From positions 6,497,501 to 6,561,500 of the forward strand of contig NZ_CP084742.1 in assembly GCF_020520285.1 (NCBI RefSeq): a stretch of DNA of 64,000 bases, in the 5' to 3' direction. The translations under genes were made by a program, and so were the position numbers. Numbering within the stretch: position 1 is the stretch's first letter; each line of letters opens with the position of its first letter. The stretch is from Pseudomonas sp. L5B5 (GTDB lineage: Bacteria; Pseudomonadota; Gammaproteobacteria; Pseudomonadales; Pseudomonadaceae). The notes beneath the pieces were generated by a model, which saw only the letters and a program-made list of their open reading frames with translations, had not been told where the DNA came from and did no database searches. Shown piece by piece: positions 45,331 through 54,834 of the stretch.

Positions 45331-45840
45331 ATGACCATTTCCCTGTACGCCGCTTCCGTTCCCGTTTTCAAGCAGATGCTCAAGGCCCTGAGCGATGTGC
45401 TGCACAAGGCCGAAGCCCATGCCCTGGCCAAGAACATCGAGCCCAATGCCTTGCTCCAGGCCCGGTTGTATCCGGACATGTTCCCACTGGTGCGCCAGGT
45501 CCAGATCGCCGTCGACTTCGCCAAGGGGGTTTCTTCGCGCCTGGCCGAGATCGAGCTGTCCAAATACGACGATAACGAAGCCACTTTCGCCGACTTGCAG
45601 GCGCTGCTGGCCAAGGTGCTGGCCTTCCTCGACGGTATCCAGCCAGCCCAGGTCGACGGCAAGGAAGGTATCGAGATCGTCACCCGTCCAGGCACTCCGA
45701 AAGAGAAGCGCTTCAGCGGCCAGTCCTACCTGCTGACCTACGGGTTGCCGCAGTTCTTCTTCCACGTCACCACCGCCTACGCGATCCTGCGTCATAACGG
45801 TGTGGAGGTGGGCAAGCGCGATTACATGGGCGCCTTCTGA
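45331..45840 (+). CDS. DUF1993 family protein
   Basis: A 169-residue protein of the DinB-related DUF1993 family: N-terminal helices (SLYAASVPVFKQMLKALSDV), LLQARLYPDMFPLVRQVQIA, and the conserved end PQFFFHVTTAYAILRHNGVE followed by KRDYMG. These form a four-helix bundle that may bind a metal. Function unknown. It is followed by a strong bidirectional terminator. Confidence 0.9.
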   Translation: MTISLYAASVPVFKQMLKALSDVLHKAEAHALAKNIEPNALLQARLYPDMFPLVRQVQIAVDFAKGVSSRLAEIELSKYDDNEATFADLQALLAKVLAFLDGIQPAQVDGKEGIEIVTRPGTPKEKRFSGQSYLLTYGLPQFFFHVTTAYAILRHNGVEVGKRDYMGAF

Positions 45841-45865
45841 GGTTTCGCCAGGTCGTTGTCCAAGG

Positions 45866-45910
45866 CATGAAAAAGCCCGGCCAGGGTCAACCTGGCCGGG
45901 CTTTTTCATG
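45866..45910. terminator. Bidirectional terminator between DUF1993 and sstT
   Basis: CATGAAAAAGCCCGGCCAGG and its exact inverted repeat separated by GTCAA; A-run on one side and T-run on the other make a rho-independent terminator for both converging genes. Confidence 0.9.
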
Positions 45911-45919
45911 GGGGCAGAA

Positions 45920-47152
45920 TCAGGCCGACGCCTGGCCCTTGTCTTCCTGGGCCAGGCAGGCGGCCGCGGTGAAGAGTACGTCGGTGGAGGAGTTCAACGC
46001 TGTTTCCGCCGAGTCCTGCAGGACGCCGATGATGAAGCCCACGGCGACCACTTGCATGGCGATTTCGCTGGGAATGCCGAACAGGCTGCAGGCCAGGGGG
46101 ATCAGCAGCAGCGAACCGCCGGCGACACCGGACGCGCCACAGGCACAGATGGCCGCGACCACGCTCAGGAGCACGGCGGTAGGCAGGTCGACGGCGATGC
46201 CCAGGGTATGCACGGCGGCCAGGGTCAGCACGGTGATGGTGATTGCCGCGCCGGCCATGTTGATGGTGGCTCCCAGGGGGATGGAGACCGAGTAGGTATC
46301 TTCATGCAGGCCCAGGCGCTTGCTCAGCTCCAGGTTGACCGGGATGTTGGCCGCCGAGCTGCGGGTGAAGAACGCGGTGATGCCGCTCTCGCGCAGGCAG
46401 GTGAGCACCAGCGGGAAGGGGTTGCGGCGGATCTTCCAGTAGACGATCAGCGGGTTCATCACCAGGGCGACGAACAGCATGCTGCCGATCAGCACGGCCA
46501 GCAGGTGCAGGTAACCGAGCAGGGCACTGAAGCCGGAAGTGGCCAGGGTCGAGGCCACCAGGCCGAAGATCCCCAGGGGAGCGAAGCGGATCACCACCCG
46601 TACGATCAGGGTCACGCCGTTGGACAGGTCGTCGAGCACGTTGCGAGTGGCTTCGCCTGCATGGCGGATGGCCACGCCCATGCCGATGGCCCAAGCCAGG
46701 ATGCCGATGAAGTTGGCGTTCATCAGGGCGCTGACCGGGTTGTCCACCACGCTCAGCAGCAGGCTCTGCAGCACTTCGCTGATGCCGCCGGGTGCGCTGA
46801 TGGCCACGTCATGGGTGGACAGGACCAGCGCGGAAGGGAACAGGCTGCTGGCGATCACCGCGACCACTGCGGCGGCGAAGGTGCCCAGCAGGTAGAGCAC
46901 CAGGATCGGCCGGATGTGGGTCTCCTGGCCGTGCTTGTGGTTGGCGATCGACGCCATCACCAGCACGAACACCAGGATCGGGGCCACGGCCTTGAGCGCC
47001 GAGACGAACACCTTGCCGATGAACGCGGTGGACTTGGCCACCTCGGGTGCCAGCAGTGCCAGGATGATGCCGGCAATCAGGCCGATGACGATCTGGGTCA
47101 CCAGGCTCAGGCGTTTGAGGGAGTGCAGGAAGGAAGGGGGCGAAGCGCTCAT
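45920..47152 (-). CDS. sstT: Serine/threonine:sodium symporter
   Basis: A 410-residue dicarboxylate/amino-acid:cation symporter (DAACS) matching Sst[21 protein letters not shown] (re-entrant serine-rich loop), [20 protein letters not shown] and [19 protein letters not shown]. It imports L-serine and L-threonine with sodium. It is monocistronic, ended by the bidirectional terminator at 45866. High confidence in family; symbol by close motif identity to E. coli SstT. Confidence 0.92.
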   Translation of the reverse strand: MSASPPSFLHSLKRLSLVTQIVIGLIAGIILALLAPEVAKSTAFIGKVFVSALKAVAPILVFVLVMASIANHKHGQETHIRPILVLYLLGTFAAAVVAVIASSLFPSALVLSTHDVAISAPGGISEVLQSLLLSVVDNPVSALMNANFIGILAWAIGMGVAIRHAGEATRNVLDDLSNGVTLIVRVVIRFAPLGIFGLVASTLATSGFSALLGYLHLLAVLIGSMLFVALVMNPLIVYWKIRRNPFPLVLTCLRESGITAFFTRSSAANIPVNLELSKRLGLHEDTYSVSIPLGATINMAGAAITITVLTLAAVHTLGIAVDLPTAVLLSVVAAICACGASGVAGGSLLLIPLACSLFGIPSEIAMQVVAVGFIIGVLQDSAETALNSSTDVLFTAAACLAQEDKGQASA

Positions 47153-47502
47153 GAGGGTATCTCTATTTTTTTAATGTGCAGTGCATATCGGGCTCCCGGG
47201 GCCGCGCGACCTGCGGGACTGAACCGCGACACCAGGCTGCGGTCGGAAAGCAACCGACTATCGGACGACTTGCGTGGCAGACGCGTACCCGATGTCCGTT
47301 TGGGGCAGGGGCGGACTTTATCACAGCAGGCCCGGATTCCCGTGTCGATGTGACGATCTGCCACTTGTCGGCACTTGCGATGGCGGCATGAGGCTTGCCT
47401 TGACCTGCATCGGGTCTGTTACTATTCGCCATCCCCTTTTTGCCTTTCTGCTCAGCGCGCCCCTCGGGTCGTCGCTGTCATCGGTCGTTGCTGGAGTTTT
47501 TC
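47153..47502. other. Intergenic region between sstT and MFS transporter
   Basis: A 350-bp divergent control region. The sstT-proximal end is AT-rich (ATTTTTTTAATG near 47165), a likely promoter. No coding frame with support is seen. Confidence 0.45.
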
Positions 47503-48660
47503 ATGTTGTTTCCCATCCTGCTGTTATCGGCTGCGGGCTTCACCATCCTGACCACCGAGTTCGTGATCGTCGGCCTGTTGCCGGCGATCGCCCGCGACTT
47601 GCAGGTCAGCGTGTCCCAGGCGGGTTTGCTGGTGACTCTGTTCGCCTTCACCGTCGCGGCCTTCGGGCCTTTTCTGACGGCCTACTTCGCGCGTTTTCCG
47701 CGCAAGCAGCTATTTATCATCGTGTTGGTGCTGTTCGGCTTGTCCAATGCCGTGGCGGCCCTGGCGCCGAACATCTGGGTGATGGCCATCGCGCGGCTGG
47801 TGCCGGCCTTGGGGCTGCCGGTGTTCTGGGCCCTGGCCAGTGAAACCGCGGTGGACATCGTGGGGCCGGACGATGCCGGGCGTGCCATTTCCAAGATTGG
47901 CTTCGGCATTGTCTGCGCCACGGTATTCGGGATTCCGGTGGGCACCCTGATTGCCGACGTCTTCGGCTGGCGCAGTGCGTTCGCCATCCTGGCGCTGGTG
48001 GCCTTTGCCAAGGCGCTGCTGCTGTACTTCTACCTGCCCAAGACTGCGGTACACGATGAGCAGGCCAGCTTGGGCTCGCAGTTTCGTATCCTGCGCAATC
48101 CGCTGATGCAGGGGCATGTGCTGCTGTCGATTCTGGTCTTCAGCGGCATGTTCACCGCCTACACCTACCTGGCGGACATCCTGGAGCGTCTGGCCGGTTT
48201 CAACGGCACGCTGGTGGGCTGGTGCCTGATGGGGTTTGGTGCAGTGGGGCTGATCGGCAACTCCCTGGGCGGCCGGGTGGTGGACCGCCATCCACTGATC
48301 GCCTCGATGGTGTTCTGTGCCCTGATGATGGGCGGCATGGTGGCCCTGGTACCGAGTATTCACTCGACCCTGGGGCTGGCAGCGGCCATGGGGATCTGGG
48401 GCATGACCCAGGCGGCGATGTTCCTGGTCAGCCACGTGCGAATGATGAAGGCCGCTCCGCAGGCGCCGGCATTTGCAGCCTCGCTGAACATTGCCGGGGC
48501 CAACGTCGGTGTGGGCCTGGGCGCGATGGTCGGTGGCCGAGTGATCGATACCTTCGGCCTGGGCCATCTGGGATTCACGGCCGCCGGCTTCATCCTGCTG
48601 TCCATCGTCCTGGCGCTGCTGTTGATGAAGGTGGAGGCACCCCGGGCCTGCGCTTCCTGA
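47503..48660 (+). CDS. MFS efflux transporter (DHA1/AraJ-like)
   Basis: A 385-residue twelve-helix transporter. The MFS hallmarks are GPFLTAYFARFPRKQLFI (loop 2-3) and ALASETAVDIVGPDDAGRAI (motif after helix 5); N-terminus AAGFTILTTEFVIVGLLPAI is typical of the AraJ/YdhP-type DHA1 branch. Start at 47503 is preceded by GGAG. Substrate unknown, presumably a sugar, arabinose-type or drug efflux. It converges with the nhaR gene with one base between stops. Confidence 0.9.
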   Translation: MLFPILLLSAAGFTILTTEFVIVGLLPAIARDLQVSVSQAGLLVTLFAFTVAAFGPFLTAYFARFPRKQLFIIVLVLFGLSNAVAALAPNIWVMAIARLVPALGLPVFWALASETAVDIVGPDDAGRAISKIGFGIVCATVFGIPVGTLIADVFGWRSAFAILALVAFAKALLLYFYLPKTAVHDEQASLGSQFRILRNPLMQGHVLLSILVFSGMFTAYTYLADILERLAGFNGTLVGWCLMGFGAVGLIGNSLGGRVVDRHPLIASMVFCALMMGGMVALVPSIHSTLGLAAAMGIWGMTQAAMFLVSHVRMMKAAPQAPAFAASLNIAGANVGVGLGAMVGGRVIDTFGLGHLGFTAAGFILLSIVLALLLMKVEAPRACAS

Positions 48661-48661
48661 G

Positions 48662-49567
48662 TCAGTGGTTCAGGGGCGTGAACAGTTCCCGCCGCGCCCC
48701 TTCGGTAATGGCCACGATGCCGGGGTGCTTGACCTTGCGCTCCACGGAAATGGCATAGAACGACTCGGCCACGGCGTCGGTCTGGCCAATCAGTTGCACC
48801 CCATACTGTTGCCGGATTTCATCGGCGATCACGCTGGGGGCAATGAAGATGCCGCTGCCGGACTGGCCGAAAGCCTGCATCAGCGCGCTGTCATCGAACT
48901 CACCGATGATTCGCGGTTGCAGTTGCTGCTCGGCGAACCAGCGCAGCAAGCGGCTGCGGACGACGGTTTCCTGTCCGGGGATCAGCAGCGGCGCCCCGTG
49001 CAAGCCACGGGGAAAGTCGCTGCCATGCAGGCGGGCCAATCGCTCGGTAGCGAAGAAGCTGATGCCGCATTCACCCAGTTTCTGACTGTAGCCCTTGATG
49101 TCCAGGTGGGTCGGCATGGGGCTGTCGGAAATCACCAGGTCCAGGCGCTGGATGGCCAGGTCGGCCAGCAGGCGCTCCAGCTTGTCTTCACGGCACGTAA
49201 GGCGGATCGGCTCGCTGAGTTCCATGGTTGGGGCAATCAGCCGGTAGACGATGGACTTGGGCACCACGTCCGCCACCCCTACGCGAAACTGGATCTGTTG
49301 CTCGTCGGGGCGAGCACGAAGCATGGCCTCCAGTTCGCCGCCCAGCTGGAACATCTGTTCGGCGTAGGGCAGGGTCTGGCGCCCGGCCTCGGTCAGTTCG
49401 AGCTGGCGTCCGACCCGGCGAAACAATTCCACGCCATGGGTTTGTTCCAGCAGCGTGATCTGCCCGCTGATGGTCTGGGGTGTCAGGTTGAGCTGCTCGC
49501 AGGCGCGCACGATGCTGCCGGTCTTGGCCACGACCCAGAAGTAATGCAATTGGCGATAGTTGAGCAT
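48662..49567 (-). CDS. nhaR: LysR-type transcriptional activator NhaR
   Basis: A 301-residue LysR protein resembling NhaR: MLNYRQLHYFWVVAKTGSI at the start (the NYxHLxYFW pattern), HTH LNLTPQTISGQITLLEQTHG, effector domain beginning QQIQFRVGVADVVPKSIVYR. In E. coli NhaR activates the sodium/proton antiporter gene nhaA; none is adjacent here, so targets in this host are elsewhere or different. AAGG precedes the ATG at 49567. Confidence 0.87.
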   Translation of the reverse strand: MLNYRQLHYFWVVAKTGSIVRACEQLNLTPQTISGQITLLEQTHGVELFRRVGRQLELTEAGRQTLPYAEQMFQLGGELEAMLRARPDEQQIQFRVGVADVVPKSIVYRLIAPTMELSEPIRLTCREDKLERLLADLAIQRLDLVISDSPMPTHLDIKGYSQKLGECGISFFATERLARLHGSDFPRGLHGAPLLIPGQETVVRSRLLRWFAEQQLQPRIIGEFDDSALMQAFGQSGSGIFIAPSVIADEIRQQYGVQLIGQTDAVAESFYAISVERKVKHPGIVAITEGARRELFTPLNH

Positions 49568-49700
49568 GGCGACCTTAAGTTCGTAAAAACCGAAGTATAG
49601 CTGCTGAAAATACGAATTTTCCTGAAGTATTGCGCTCCTTAGAATTCCTCGCCATCGACGGGCCAGCCTTTGGCCCTGTCCGTACTCTCGAGGAAAGAGC

Positions 49701-49949
49701 ATGTCATTGAAAACCCTGGGCACGGTCTCGGTGCTAACCCTGTCTATGCTTGCCCTGGCTGGCTGTGAGCAAGCGGAAAAAAGTGCCCAGCAGGTGCTGG
49801 ACAAGACGGCGCAGGCAGCCAAGCAGGCCATCGACGACACTCACAAGGCCGCAGAGCAAGCCCTGAGTGATGCCACTGGCGGCGCGATTGGCAAGGAAAA
49901 GAACCAGGACGACGATGCCAAGCAGGCCGAGTCGTCCCAGGAAATCTGA
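49701..49949 (+). CDS. Small Ala/Lys-rich lipoprotein
   Basis: An 82-residue putative lipoprotein. The lipobox LALAGC puts acylated Cys at residue 22; the mature part is a highly charged helix (EKSAQQVLDKTAQAAKQAID, then DTHKAAEQALSDATGG). GAGGAAAGAGC lies before the ATG. Similar helical small lipoproteins are common in Pseudomonas; function unknown. It sits 30 bp before the TerC-family gene and may be co-transcribed. Confidence 0.75.
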   Translation: MSLKTLGTVSVLTLSMLALAGCEQAEKSAQQVLDKTAQAAKQAIDDTHKAAEQALSDATGGAIGKEKNQDDDAKQAESSQEI

Positions 49950-49979
49950 TTTTTCATTCACCCGAGTCAGGATTGACCC

Positions 49980-50735
49980 ATGGATTACCTTTTACAGCTC
50001 GCTGCCAGTCCCACCGCCTGGGTCGCCCTGGCCACCCTGGTGGTGATGGAGATCGTGCTTGGCATCGACAACTTGATCTTCATTTCCATCCTCACCAACA
50101 AACTGCCGGAAAAGCACCGGGCCAAGGCGCGGCGCCTGGGTATCGGCATGGCGCTGTTCCTGCGCCTGGCGCTGCTCAGTACCGTGGCGTTCATTGTCCA
50201 GCTCACTGAGCCGGTGATCGATGTCATGGGGCAGAGCTTCTCCTGGAAGGACATGATCCTGATCGCCGGTGGCCTGTTCCTGGTGTGGAAAGCCACCACG
50301 GAAATCCACCACAGCATGGATGCCAAGCCTGAAGAAGGCAAAACCGAGGCGCCCGGCGTTGCCATCGGTTTTGCTGCGGCGATCGGCCAGATCCTGTTGC
50401 TGGACATGGTGTTCTCCATCGACAGCATCATTACCGCCGTGGGCATGACCGAGCACCTGCCGATCATGATCATCGCGGTGGTGGCCTCGGTACTGGTAAT
50501 GCTGCTGGCGGCCGAACCGCTGGCCAAGTTCATCAATGACAACCCGACCGTGGTGATGCTGGCCCTGGGCTTCTTGATCATGATCGGCATGACCCTGATT
50601 GCCGAAGGTTTTGGCGCTCACGTGCCCAAAGGGTATGTGTATGCGGCGATGGCGTTTTCGGCGGCTATCGAGTGCTTGAACATGCTGGCTCGCCGCGCCC
50701 GGCAGAAGCGCCAGGAAGACCAGCCCCAGGCCTGA
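49980..50735 (+). CDS. TerC family inner-membrane protein
   Basis: A 251-residue seven-helix protein. TerC hallmarks: [20 protein letters not shown] with the acidic pair in the first helix and [18 protein letters not shown] in a later one; these intramembrane acids are thought to bind a metal. Family members of the YkoY/YgdQ type handle manganese or other divalent cations. It follows the small lipoprotein gene and is ended by a strong hairpin. Confidence 0.9.
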   Translation: MDYLLQLAASPTAWVALATLVVMEIVLGIDNLIFISILTNKLPEKHRAKARRLGIGMALFLRLALLSTVAFIVQLTEPVIDVMGQSFSWKDMILIAGGLFLVWKATTEIHHSMDAKPEEGKTEAPGVAIGFAAAIGQILLLDMVFSIDSIITAVGMTEHLPIMIIAVVASVLVMLLAAEPLAKFINDNPTVVMLALGFLIMIGMTLIAEGFGAHVPKGYVYAAMAFSAAIECLNMLARRARQKRQEDQPQA

Positions 50736-50756
50736 CCTGAGTTGGAGGCACGACCT

Positions 50757-50794
50757 GCGGCCGCCTGTGCTCCCTGGAGCCAGGCGGCCGCTTT
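50757..50794 (+). terminator. Terminator after the TerC-family gene
   Basis: GCGGCCGCCTG and CAGGCGGCCGC with a 13-base loop followed by TTTGTT, 22 bp past the stop. Confidence 0.85.
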
Positions 50795-50808
50795 GTTGAT
50801 GGAGGCTG

Positions 50809-50979
50809 TCAGTGGGCGGAAGCGGGACGCCGGCCGGTTTTTTCCGCAGCGATTACGGTTGCGGCAGGCTGCCGGGGTTGGTGGTGGCGGCGGGTGATGC
50901 GCAGAACGCCCCAGAGCATGGCTCCGGCTACCGCCAGCCAGCCCAGGATCAGCATCAGGATTGTCGTTGTCAGGCTCAT
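50809..50979 (-). CDS. Small single-helix membrane protein, 56 residues
   Basis: Start at 50979 with a near-ideal AAGGAGG seven bases upstream. One transmembrane helix (TTTILMLILGWLAVAGAMLW) then a basic tail (RITRRHHQPRQP). No family recognised. The strong ribosome site argues that it is expressed. Confidence 0.7.
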   Translation of the reverse strand: MSLTTTILMLILGWLAVAGAMLWGVLRITRRHHQPRQPAATVIAAEKTGRRPASAH

Positions 50980-51198
50980 AAGTGCCTCCTTCCATGCCCG
51001 TTGGGGCACACACTCTTACTAACCGACAGTCTAGTAGCCCATGTGTTTCAAGCAATTGACCAATAGTCGAGAGTCTTCGAACACTTCGCTCTATGGTTTT
51101 CAATTAACTGCAGGATGGCGCTATACCCTCGCTCGCAAGCGCCCTATGATCAGGGCCCCAGCCGGGAGCAGGATGCCCGGCGTCAGATATAGAGAGCG

Positions 51199-51876
51199 AT
51201 GATGGTGCGGGTATTTCCTCGATTGCGAGCGGCGCTGGTGGTCAGTGCCTGTGTCCTGGGCCTGGCGGGCTGTGCCGGTAGCGCTCAGCCGCAGATCCAG
51301 CGCCTGCCGGAGCGGGTGGAGCTCAACAGCGTGCCGTTCTTTCGTGGCGAGATGTACCAGAGCGGGCCTGGGGCCCTGGCCAGCATGCTGTCGCAACAGG
51401 GCATCGCGATCACCCCGGGGTTGTTGGACAAGCCCTTGCACCTGCCGGGAGCCGAGGCTCAGTTGCAGCAGAACATGCAGAACCTGGCTCGTGAGTACGG
51501 CATGGTGGTTTATCCCCTGGACGCCAACCTGGCGGCCTTGCTGGCCCAGGTCGCTGCGGGTTATCCGGTGCTGGTGCGCTTCACCGAAGGTTCGGCCTTC
51601 TGGACCGAGCCGCGTTACGCCGTGCTGGCAGGTTACAACCGCGACAAGCAGACGGTCCTGCTGCGAGGAGCCAAGCTGCGTCGGCAGTTGATGGAGTTCG
51701 ATGCGTTCGAGTCTGCCTGGAAGGATGCCGGCAGCTTTGCGGTGTTGATCCAGGCGCCGAACCAGCTACCGGCCGGAGTCGATCGCCAGCGTTGGCTCAA
51801 AGCTGTCAATGAACTGGCCCAGGCGGGACAGGAGCAGGCGGCGGCCCGGGCGAGCAGGGCGCTCGAGAATCATTGA
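51199..51876 (+). CDS. C39-peptidase-like lipoprotein with Ser in place of catalytic Cys
   Basis: A 225-residue lipoprotein (lipobox LGLAGC, Cys near 25) with the fold of the peptidase C39 family: PFFRGEMYQSGPGALASML, the LREYG-like central part and a YAVLAGYNRDKQTVLLRGA region that holds the usual His. In active C39 proteases the pattern is YQCGPAALA; here Ser55 takes the place of the Cys. A serine could still be nucleophilic, but more likely it is a non-proteolytic relative. Convergent with pbpG; ended by a hairpin. Confidence 0.75.
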   Translation: MMVRVFPRLRAALVVSACVLGLAGCAGSAQPQIQRLPERVELNSVPFFRGEMYQSGPGALASMLSQQGIAITPGLLDKPLHLPGAEAQLQQNMQNLAREYGMVVYPLDANLAALLAQVAAGYPVLVRFTEGSAFWTEPRYAVLAGYNRDKQTVLLRGAKLRRQLMEFDAFESAWKDAGSFAVLIQAPNQLPAGVDRQRWLKAVNELAQAGQEQAAARASRALENH

Positions 51877-51889
51877 TCCTGTACACACG

Positions 51890-51915
51890 ACAACGGCGCC
51901 CGAGGGCGCCGTTGT
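51890..51915. terminator. Terminator-like hairpin between C39-like gene and pbpG
   Basis: ACAACGGCGCCC-GAG-GGCGCCGTTGT, 11-12 base pairs, 14 bp after the lipoprotein stop and about 20 bp from the converging pbpG stop. Confidence 0.75.
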
Positions 51916-51936
51916 TGCAAGGGCGGCTGCGGTCGA

Positions 51937-52875
51937 TCAGTGGGAGGCCTGGGTCACGCCGGTCTGGCGGCTCTTGAGGTTCTTCTCCGCCTTGTAGCGC
52001 AGGGCTACGTCCGGTACCGAACCGCTCTTGCCGGTTTCCATCCAGTTGCGGATTCGACTGGCATCGGCGAAATGGGTGTATTTGCCGAAGGCATCAAGGA
52101 TGACCAGGGCCACCGGTCGGTTGCCCATGCTGGTGACCAATACCAGGCAGTGGCCAGCCTGGTTGGTAAAGCCGGTCTTGGTGATCTTGATGTCCCACTT
52201 GTCCTTGTTGACCAGGTGGTCGGTATTACGAAAGCCCAAGGTGTAGTTGGGTTTGCGGAACGCCACGGTCTTTTCCTTGGTGGTGCTCAGTTCGCTCAGC
52301 ATGGGGTATTTGCGGGCGGCCAGGAGCAGCTTGCTCAGGTCGCGGGCAGTGGACACGTTATGGATCGACAGGCCAGTAGGTTCCACATAGCGGGTGTGGA
52401 TCATGCCCAGGGACTTGGCCTTGGCGTTCATCGCGGCGATGAAGGCGGCATAGCCGCCCGGGTAATGGTGGGCCAGGCTGGCGGCGGCGCGGTTTTCCGA
52501 GGACATCAGGGTGATCAGCAGCATTTCCTGGCGGCTCAGCTCGCTGTTGAGCTTGACCCGGGAAAACACGCCTTTCATTTCCGGGGTGTCGCTGATGTTC
52601 ACGGAAATGTATTCGTTCATGGGCAGCTTGGCGTCCAGGACCACCATGGCCGTCATGAGCTTGGTCACCGAGGCAATGGGGACCACGACGTCCGGGTTGC
52701 TTGAATAGATGACTTTATTGGTCTGCAGATCCAGCAGTAGCGCGCTGCCGGAGGCGATGTGCAGTTGTGAAGTGTCTCTGGGCGCTGCGGTGGTTTCGGC
52801 GGCGCTGGCGCTATGTGCGATCAGGGTGCCGGACACAGCGAACAACAAGCTGAGGATGGAGAGACGAATTTTCAC
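51937..52875 (-). CDS. pbpG: D-alanyl-D-alanine endopeptidase (penicillin-binding protein 7 type)
   Basis: About 312 residues if started at the GTG at 52875 ([20 protein letters not shown] is a signal peptide). The serine-peptidase motifs are SxxK in PIASVTKLM, SxN in MSSENRAAA and KTG in [10 protein letters not shown]. PbpG-type enzymes cleave cross-links in peptidoglycan and are periplasmic. An upstream GTG at 52914 would add 13 residues without family support. Confidence 0.9.
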   Translation of the reverse strand: MKIRLSILSLLFAVSGTLIAHSASAAETTAAPRDTSQLHIASGSALLLDLQTNKVIYSSNPDVVVPIASVTKLMTAMVVLDAKLPMNEYISVNISDTPEMKGVFSRVKLNSELSRQEMLLITLMSSENRAAASLAHHYPGGYAAFIAAMNAKAKSLGMIHTRYVEPTGLSIHNVSTARDLSKLLLAARKYPMLSELSTTKEKTVAFRKPNYTLGFRNTDHLVNKDKWDIKITKTGFTNQAGHCLVLVTSMGNRPVALVILDAFGKYTHFADASRIRNWMETGKSGSVPDVALRYKAEKNLKSRQTGVTQASH

Positions 52876-53120
52876 GCTGGTGGACTCGATAGGATGGATA
52901 TGCCGTGTCGCCACGGGCTTTTTCGGAAAAACGTTACATTTTATGAGTATGGCGGAAGAACTGTCGATTGCTCTTCAGCAGTCAGGTGAAAGCCTTTCAA
53001 AACCAAGAAAAAGCCCGGTTTTTTCCTGAACGGTCGTGACGTGTCGGTTCGAGGGGCGGTGAAAGCATGGGCTCGAGAACCGCTGGCGATATTCGAGGCT
53101 GGCCATTGCAGGTTCGAGGA

Positions 53121-53147
53121 ATAAAAAAAGCCCGCCAGTGGCGGGCT
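53121..53147 (-). terminator. Rho-independent terminator of folD
   Basis: On the minus strand, AGCCCGCCACTGGCGGGCT is followed by TTTTTTT, 20 bp after the folD stop. Confidence 0.9.
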
Positions 53148-53166
53148 TCTACTCGTGCTGGGCAAC

Positions 53167-54021
53167 TCAGCTATGCAGCGACTCGGCGGCGTACAGAGTG
53201 TTTTCCAGCAGGCAGGCGCGGGTCATGGGGCCTACGCCGCCCGGCACCGGGGTAATCCAGCCGGCTCGGGGCAGGGCGGTTTCATAAACCACATCGCCCA
53301 CCAGCTTGCCGTCTTCCTGGCGGTTGATTCCGACATCGATGACGATGGCGCCTTCCTTGATCCACTCGCCCTTGACCAGGCCCGGCTTGCCGGCGGCCAC
53401 GACCACCAGGTCGGCCCGGCCGACATGGCCCGCCAGGTCCTTGGTGAAACGATGGGTCACAGTCACGGTACAACCGGCCAGCAGCAACTCCATGGCCATG
53501 GGACGCCCGACGATGTTGGATGCGCCGACCACGACTGCATCCATGCCGTACAGATCTGCGCCGGTGCTTTCCAGTAGGGTCATGATGCCCTTGGGGGTGC
53601 AGGGGCGCAGCAGGGGAATGCGCTGGGCCAGGCGGCCGACGTTATAAGGATGGAAACCATCCACGTCTTTGTCCGGGCGGATGCGCTCCAGTAATAGAGA
53701 AGCATCCAGATGCTCGGGCAGGGGCAGTTGCAGCAGGATGCCATCGATGTTCGGGTCATCGTTGAGGCGATCAATGAGATCTGCCAGGGCTTGCTGGGTG
53801 GTATCAGCCGGCAAGTCATAGGCTTGTGAAAGGAAGCCAACCTCTTCGCAGTCTTTACGCTTGTGCGAGACATAGACCTGGGAGGCTGGGTCGCTGCCGA
53901 CCAGAATCACCGCGAGGCCCGGAGTACGCAGGCCTTGCTGGCGACGCTCGGCGACACGCTTGGCGATCTGCTGGCGCAGGCTAGCGGCGATCGCTTTGCC
54001 GTCGATTAGTTGTGCAGTCAT
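53167..54021 (-). CDS. folD: Methylenetetrahydrofolate dehydrogenase / cyclohydrolase
   Basis: A 284-residue bifunctional folate enzyme. Substrate site Lys in [23 protein letters not shown], the FolD signature [20 protein letters not shown] and NAD(P) loop [20 protein letters not shown], ending [19 protein letters not shown]. It interconverts 5,10-methylene- and 10-formyl-tetrahydrofolate. Its position beside the tRNA cluster and tig matches other pseudomonads. Confidence 0.97.
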   Translation of the reverse strand: MTAQLIDGKAIAASLRQQIAKRVAERRQQGLRTPGLAVILVGSDPASQVYVSHKRKDCEEVGFLSQAYDLPADTTQQALADLIDRLNDDPNIDGILLQLPLPEHLDASLLLERIRPDKDVDGFHPYNVGRLAQRIPLLRPCTPKGIMTLLESTGADLYGMDAVVVGASNIVGRPMAMELLLAGCTVTVTHRFTKDLAGHVGRADLVVVAAGKPGLVKGEWIKEGAIVIDVGINRQEDGKLVGDVVYETALPRAGWITPVPGGVGPMTRACLLENTLYAAESLHS

Positions 54022-54153
54022 GACGCGTGATTAACCATCGAGAGGGAGAGAAAAAGAGAACGCATTCTCGCATGTCGGAACGAGAGGGCAAAGGCGCTTG
54101 ATCTGCAAATTGCCCTAACCCCTTTAATTAAATGAATTTTTTTCAAAAAAGAG

Positions 54154-54182
54154 TTGACGACCTAACGGCTCGTCTATAACAT
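54154..54182 (+). promoter_or_regulatory. Sigma-70 promoter of the tRNA operon
   Basis: TTGACG at 54154-54159 with TAACAT at 54177-54182 (17-bp spacing); the overlapping TATAAC at 54175 would give 15. It lies 120 bp upstream of tRNA-Arg. Confidence 0.55.
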
Positions 54183-54301
54183 TCGTCGCACTTGTCGGGC
54201 ACAGCCTAGCACTGGTTAAGAAGGTCGGGCAGAGTTGAAGTTTAGCTCGCAACGACTGAAGCAATTAGTTTGTAGTCATTTAAAGAGTACAGATTAATAA
54301 G

Positions 54302-54378
54302 GCGCCCGTAGCTCAGCTGGATAGAGCATCCGCCTTCTAAGCGGATGGTCGCAGGTTCGAGTCCTGCCGGGTGCGCCA
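54302..54378 (+). tRNA. tRNA-Arg (TCT)
   Basis: A 77-nt tRNA. The acceptor stem GCGCCCG pairs with CGGGTGC; the anticodon loop in CCTTCTAAG gives TCT; the T-arm is GCAGGTTCGAGTCCTGC; CCA is encoded. First of three tRNAs. Confidence 0.97.
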
Positions 54379-54409
54379 TTAGGCAGCTTTGGCACAAGTA
54401 ACGCAATAT

Positions 54410-54486
54410 GGTGGGCGTAGCTCAGTTGGTAGAGCACAGGATTGTGACTCCTGTTGTCGTGGGTTCGATCCCCATCGTCCACCCCA
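54410..54486 (+). tRNA. tRNA-His (GTG)
   Basis: Acceptor GTGGGCG/CGTCCAC with the extra G(-1) at 54410 opposite C73 typical of tRNA-His; anticodon GTG in GATTGTGACTC; T-arm GTGGGTTCGATCCCCAT; CCA is encoded. Confidence 0.97.
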
Positions 54487-54496
54487 TATTCGAAAG

Positions 54497-54526
54497 AAGG
54501 CGCCAGATTAACAGTCTGGCGCCTTT
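54497..54526 (+). terminator. Hairpin between tRNA-His and tRNA-Leu
   Basis: AAGGCGCCAGA-TTAACAG-TCTGGCGCCTTT with a short T-run, 11 bp after tRNA-His. It may terminate partly or guide processing before tRNA-Leu. Confidence 0.7.
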
Positions 54527-54547
54527 GCTTTAAAAGAAAGCTTGTTC

Positions 54548-54632
54548 GCGGACGTGGTGGAATTGGTAGACACACTGGATTTAGGTTCCAGCGCCGCAAG
54601 GTGTAAGAGTTCGAGTCTCTTCGTCCGCACCA
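54548..54632 (+). tRNA. tRNA-Leu (TAG)
   Basis: An 85-nt class II tRNA. Acceptor GCGGACG/CGTCCGC; anticodon loop TTTAGGT gives TAG; long variable arm GCGCCGCAAGGTGT; T-arm AGAGTTCGAGTCTCT; CCA is encoded. Confidence 0.96.
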
Positions 54633-54658
54633 ATAAAGTAGCTAGTTAATAGCAGATG

Positions 54659-54692
54659 ACGGCGCAGTACCTGAAAGGGGCTGCGCCGTTTT
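54659..54692 (+). terminator. Terminator of the tRNA operon
   Basis: ACGGCGCAG and CTGCGCCGT enclose a 13-base loop and are followed by TTTTCGTTTTCG. Confidence 0.9.
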
Positions 54693-54816
54693 CGTTTTCG
54701 CGTTTGTTGCGGTCAGGTTTGCGGTACGGGCCAGTGGCGAAGTGAATCCCTGTGTGTTCGTCGAGTATCCGGGCGAGCATGCTGTTGGCTGGTGTGTTCG
54801 AGGGCTCGGGCCGGCT

Positions 54817-54834
54817 CCTTCTATATATAGAAGG
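54817..54834. repeat. Perfect 18-bp palindrome upstream of tig
   Basis: CCTTCTATATATAGAAGG reads the same on both strands. It lies 200 bp before the tig start in otherwise GC-rich DNA and could be a regulator site or promoter element. Confidence 0.6.

Noticed and set aside
45800..47353. A 517-codon frame opposite sstT
   Set aside because: Composition dominated by His, Gln, Asp and Gly; no recognisable domain; shadow of SstT.
49568..49979. Possible yybP-ykoY manganese riboswitch ahead of the TerC-family gene
   Set aside because: The short gap before the gene is occupied by a small lipoprotein gene and I cannot see the conserved riboswitch core.
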